Position numbers and translations under genes: made by a program. Below, in pieces: positions 61,401 through 64,000 of a DNA stretch of 64,000 bases. The notes under the pieces were generated by a model. It made no database searches. It saw only the letters and a program-made list of their open reading frames with translations, and was not told the origin of the DNA. The stretch comes from Paramacrobiotus metropolitanus (lineage: Eukaryota > Tardigrada > Eutardigrada > Parachela > Macrobiotidae): NCBI RefSeq assembly GCF_019649055.1, contig NW_026570464.1, forward strand, positions 38,619 to 102,618, in the 5' to 3' direction. Each line of letters starts with the position of its first letter. Position 1 is the first letter of the stretch.

Positions 61401-63610
61401 CTTGCTTCGCATAGCCATCAGTTTTCTGATGAGGATTGTACGTCCTTGGACCATCTGTTGACAGCCGCGGTTGATGCGGTCAATCTCCCGGTCCGTTAGT
61501 GTAGGATCGCCGGCGCGTAGTCGCTGGCGCATATCTTCCTCAGTCAGATTTAAGCGTAGATCAAGTTCTATGATCTCGCTTACAAGCCGGTTATGCGGGT
61601 CATCCCATGGTTCCGTTTGGGTTAATCGGATACGATGCCTCGTTGGAGGTTCGTCCCGCAATGGCTGTGTCGTTCCTGACGGAATCTTTGGTGCTTCCGG
61701 TGGGGAGAGCACGTGTCCCTTGCCAGGAAAAGTCTTTGGCGGCGACTTCTTCTTGGTCGGTAGACCGCGAAGTACTAAAGTCGGTGGTTCCGCCTTCTTT
61801 GGTTTAAGTATGGACCGGCCTGGCCTGGTAGGGCCAGGAACATCTGTGTCCGTTGGCGGGCCTCCGCTCTGGTAGAGTGGGCCTTGTTGGGCGGTTCGAC
61901 TCCAAGTTTTCTCTTGGCCTCGCCAAGGTGGGAGTGACCGTTGTGAAGGAGGCTCTTCCGCTTCCGAGTCCTCTTCTTCTTCTTAAATCTAGGCGACTGT
62001 GGGCCACTTGTTGTGGCAGGAGTGGCCAGTTCTGGCCGTCCTCCTGTCGATTTCCTAGGCGTTGGCCGGACAACGAGGTGCCACTTGATGTGTCGCCTTC
62101 AATTGGCTTCGGTGTAGGCTGTGATGACGCCGTTGGCGCATCAACAGCCATTGGACTTGTAGGTTCACCGGCCGGTTGGACTGGTGTTGGCTCCGTTTCG
62201 GCCGACTTCTCTGGCGAGAGTTCCAGAGTTTTGTCTTGCAGGGCTACGTCCATTTCGACGTCCTGCTGTTGGACTTCTGTACTGTTGCCCGCTATAGCGG
62301 TTCCAGAAGTGTCCATAAGTTGGTCAGATGTTGGACCAGGCACCGTTAGGGCCTGGGCCAACTCAGCTGGAGTTGGTTGTCCAACTGATGTTGAGGCGGC
62401 CGGTACATATGTCAGGGCCAGAGGTGTTGGCGCAGACACCGGTGATGGTCGCCATTCGTTTACTGGATCGAAGTCGCTCGAGCGTGCCGCCGTTGGCGGA
62501 CGTGGGACTTTCCAGTAATCTTCGATAAATTCTCGGATCCATTTTGTGGTGTGGTCCATAACCGTTAACGATGGACCGGTAGGCATCGTATGGTTAGAAG
62601 TAAGACCTTTAAGCAGAGCCACCCGTTGGGCCAAGCTCTGTTGCTGTTCCGTCAGCCTGACCGCTTCTGGGTCGAACGGGCTGAGTTCTTGGATCCGGTT
62701 GGTTATGCGGCGTTCGACATCTCCAGCATCGCTGATAAGGTGCCGAATGCTCAGTGCTTGGACAACCGTCATTTGCATGGGCCCAGTGTCAGCTTCGCGT
62801 AACCGTTGGTTCGCTGCTGCCTGTTCATCATCCCATTGCTGACGTAAAGTCCGAGGGGCCGGTCGATTGTCGTCATCCGGTTGGTTTGATACCGGAAAGT
62901 CATCGGCATAGGCCGTTCTGCCTCGCGTAACGTTGCCCCTCATGATTAGTTCCAGGCGTTCCGCTATGGCTGGTGGTGGCGCCAGTGAAGTTGGCCTCGG
63001 GTGGACCTGTCGTTCTGGCGCGACCAGGTGATCAGGCGGAGCTGTAAGTCCTGGTACGGGGGTTGGGTCTGGCATGTCGAACCACTCAATGTCGCTGTCG
63101 GTTTCTGTGTCCGACGCGCTGGCTGGTCGACTTAGTGCTGGTCCGGCTGCAAATCGTTCAGCCGAGATCCGCATAATTCTCGAGACTCGCATCCTCAATT
63201 CTTCTGCCGGTTGGCGTGTTGAGGACCGTGTCGGTATGAGAAGTCCGGTTTGTCCGACGCGTGTTGGCTGCCCCGGTCGGGGTTTGGGTAACACGCGCCT
63301 AAGCTCGTCGATCAGGCCAAGCTGGTACTGCCGGTTACGGAAATCGCGCAATGATGGTGCGTCGTTGGCCGTATCCAACGGCTTATCCATAAACCGAAGC
63401 ATGGCCCGTCTAATCCTGGTTATGTATTCCAGGACGCGTTGGAATTCCAGGTCCAACGCGACTTTTCTCCGTAAAGTGGCAATATCCACTCCCTTCAGGC
63501 TACTGATAACCTTACGGATTTCTCTTCGAGGCGTTCCGCGGCGTGGAGTTCTAGCTCCAAGGAGGTATGTCTGTAAGCCTTAGGTCATACGGGAAGATGC
63601 TGGTTCTCGC
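58455..63610 (-). pseudogene. ORF-B of copy 2, frameshifted
   Basis: 63489-61804 covers the N-terminal part and reads through the codon that is TAA in copy 1. 61712-60705 covers the middle, 60572-60007 the Pro-rich region, and 59705-58524 the conserved helical domain. The last runs without a break into the acidic tail (no 2-nt deletion). Breaks lie at about 61960, 60715, 60000 and 58790. Confidence 0.8.
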
Positions 63611-64000
63611 GGTTCCAATCCAGTGGCCGTCAGCATTGCCTCGTCGGTAGACGTAGGCTGGGCCACTGGTGGCGCGGAAGATTCCCCTGTCGTAGCGGTA
63701 ACTACGACTGTTGGGTTCAATGGTGGAGGCGGTGCTGATGGTGCTGGTGGCGGATGTTGGTGCTGCGGATCCTTCGGTCCTCAGTTGTCTCTTCCGTCCG
63801 ATACATTCCAGCTGGTCTCTCAGCCTGCGAGATGCCGCCAACAGTGCCTGACCAGTTTGGTCATGCAAAGAAATATCTCGTTTTGAGCTTGGCGGGTCGC
63901 TATTTCCTCACTAAGTTCATGAGCGAGGCGCCGGAACTCGTCTTGATCGAGAATGATGCGCTGAGCCATCTCACGGTAGTGAGGGCTGTGCCTGTCCACT
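63611..64000 (-). pseudogene. ORF-A C-terminus of copy 2 leading into ORF-B
   Basis: The coiled-coil end of ORF-A (QTGQALLAASRRLRDQLE) is present and runs off the window. From about 63755 to 63595 one frame joins ORF-A-type Pro/Thr sequence to the ORF-B start without a stop, unlike copy 1. Confidence 0.65.

Larger units (their letters stand above)
53081..64000 (-). mobile_element. Giant Ty3/Gypsy retroelement, copy 2, inverted (5' end outside window)
   Basis: It aligns base for base, with many substitutions and indels, to 11664-22660 of copy 1 on the opposite strand. It contains the LTR-like end, 3' repeats, and ORF-D, C, B and the end of A. It is more damaged than copy 1 in ORF-D but intact at several places where copy 1 is broken. 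Confidence 0.93.

Noticed and set aside
1-64000. Stop-codon reassignment
   Set aside because: In-frame breaks are TAG, TAA and TGA and come with indels, which fits decay rather than a new code.
1-64000. tRNA or rRNA genes
   Set aside because: No cloverleaf with A and B boxes or rRNA core sequence was recognised on either strand.

Overview
This window is animal (metazoan) nuclear DNA made almost entirely of mobile elements. The evidence is two Ty3/Gypsy lineages, an LTR-element fragment, two Polinton/Maverick remnants and short GT-AG introns of 77-121 nt. BIR and ADP-ribosylglycohydrolase domains also point to an animal host. The species cannot be named from the sequence.

Layout. (1) 1-22660 (+): a very large Ty3/Gypsy element, copy 1, entering from outside the left edge. 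It has gag, protease, a connector and RT-RNase H-integrase. About 10 kb of further coding sequence follows pol (here called ORF-A to ORF-D), then a repeat-rich 3' region and an LTR-like end. (2) 22661-28711: Polinton remnant A. Four genes (packaging ATPase, small core-like protein, chromodomain protein, penton-like protein) are joined by three ATGA stop/start overlaps. A TBP-like gene, unknown genes and an ADP-ribosylglycohydrolase (ARH) running into a BIR domain follow. (3) 28860-34216: the 5' half of a second Gypsy element (Gypsy B). It has a CCAAT-box array in front and an unusual density of the octamer AAAGGTCA. (4) 34217-38247: mostly unassigned, with one Ig-like ORF and an RT relic. (5) 38248-53080: Polinton remnant B. 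It has BIR, TBP-like, partial integrase, penton-like, pVI-like, major capsid and adenain-like protease genes, plus an unknown three-exon gene. It also has an ARH gene split by an LTR-element fragment, a small membrane protein and a protein-primed DNA polymerase B. The polymerase reads through at least four introns with all phases conserved. (6) 53081-64000 (-): copy 2 of the giant Gypsy element in inverted orientation, running off the right edge. The two copies point their 3' ends at each other across about 30 kb.

How the parts fit. Both Polinton remnants carry the virion set in part, and both carry the same unusual trio: a TBP-like protein, an ARH and a BIR domain. This suggests a conserved host-interaction cassette acting on transcription, ADP-ribosylation reversal and apoptosis. 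Copy 1 and copy 2 of the giant element break in different places, so comparison shows that ORF-A and ORF-B were probably one frame of over 2,200 codons. Almost every gene here carries at least one stop or frameshift, so these are mostly dead copies. The clearest intact genes are the Polinton packaging ATPase, the small core-like gene, the pVI-like gene and the protease, plus the spliced part of polB.
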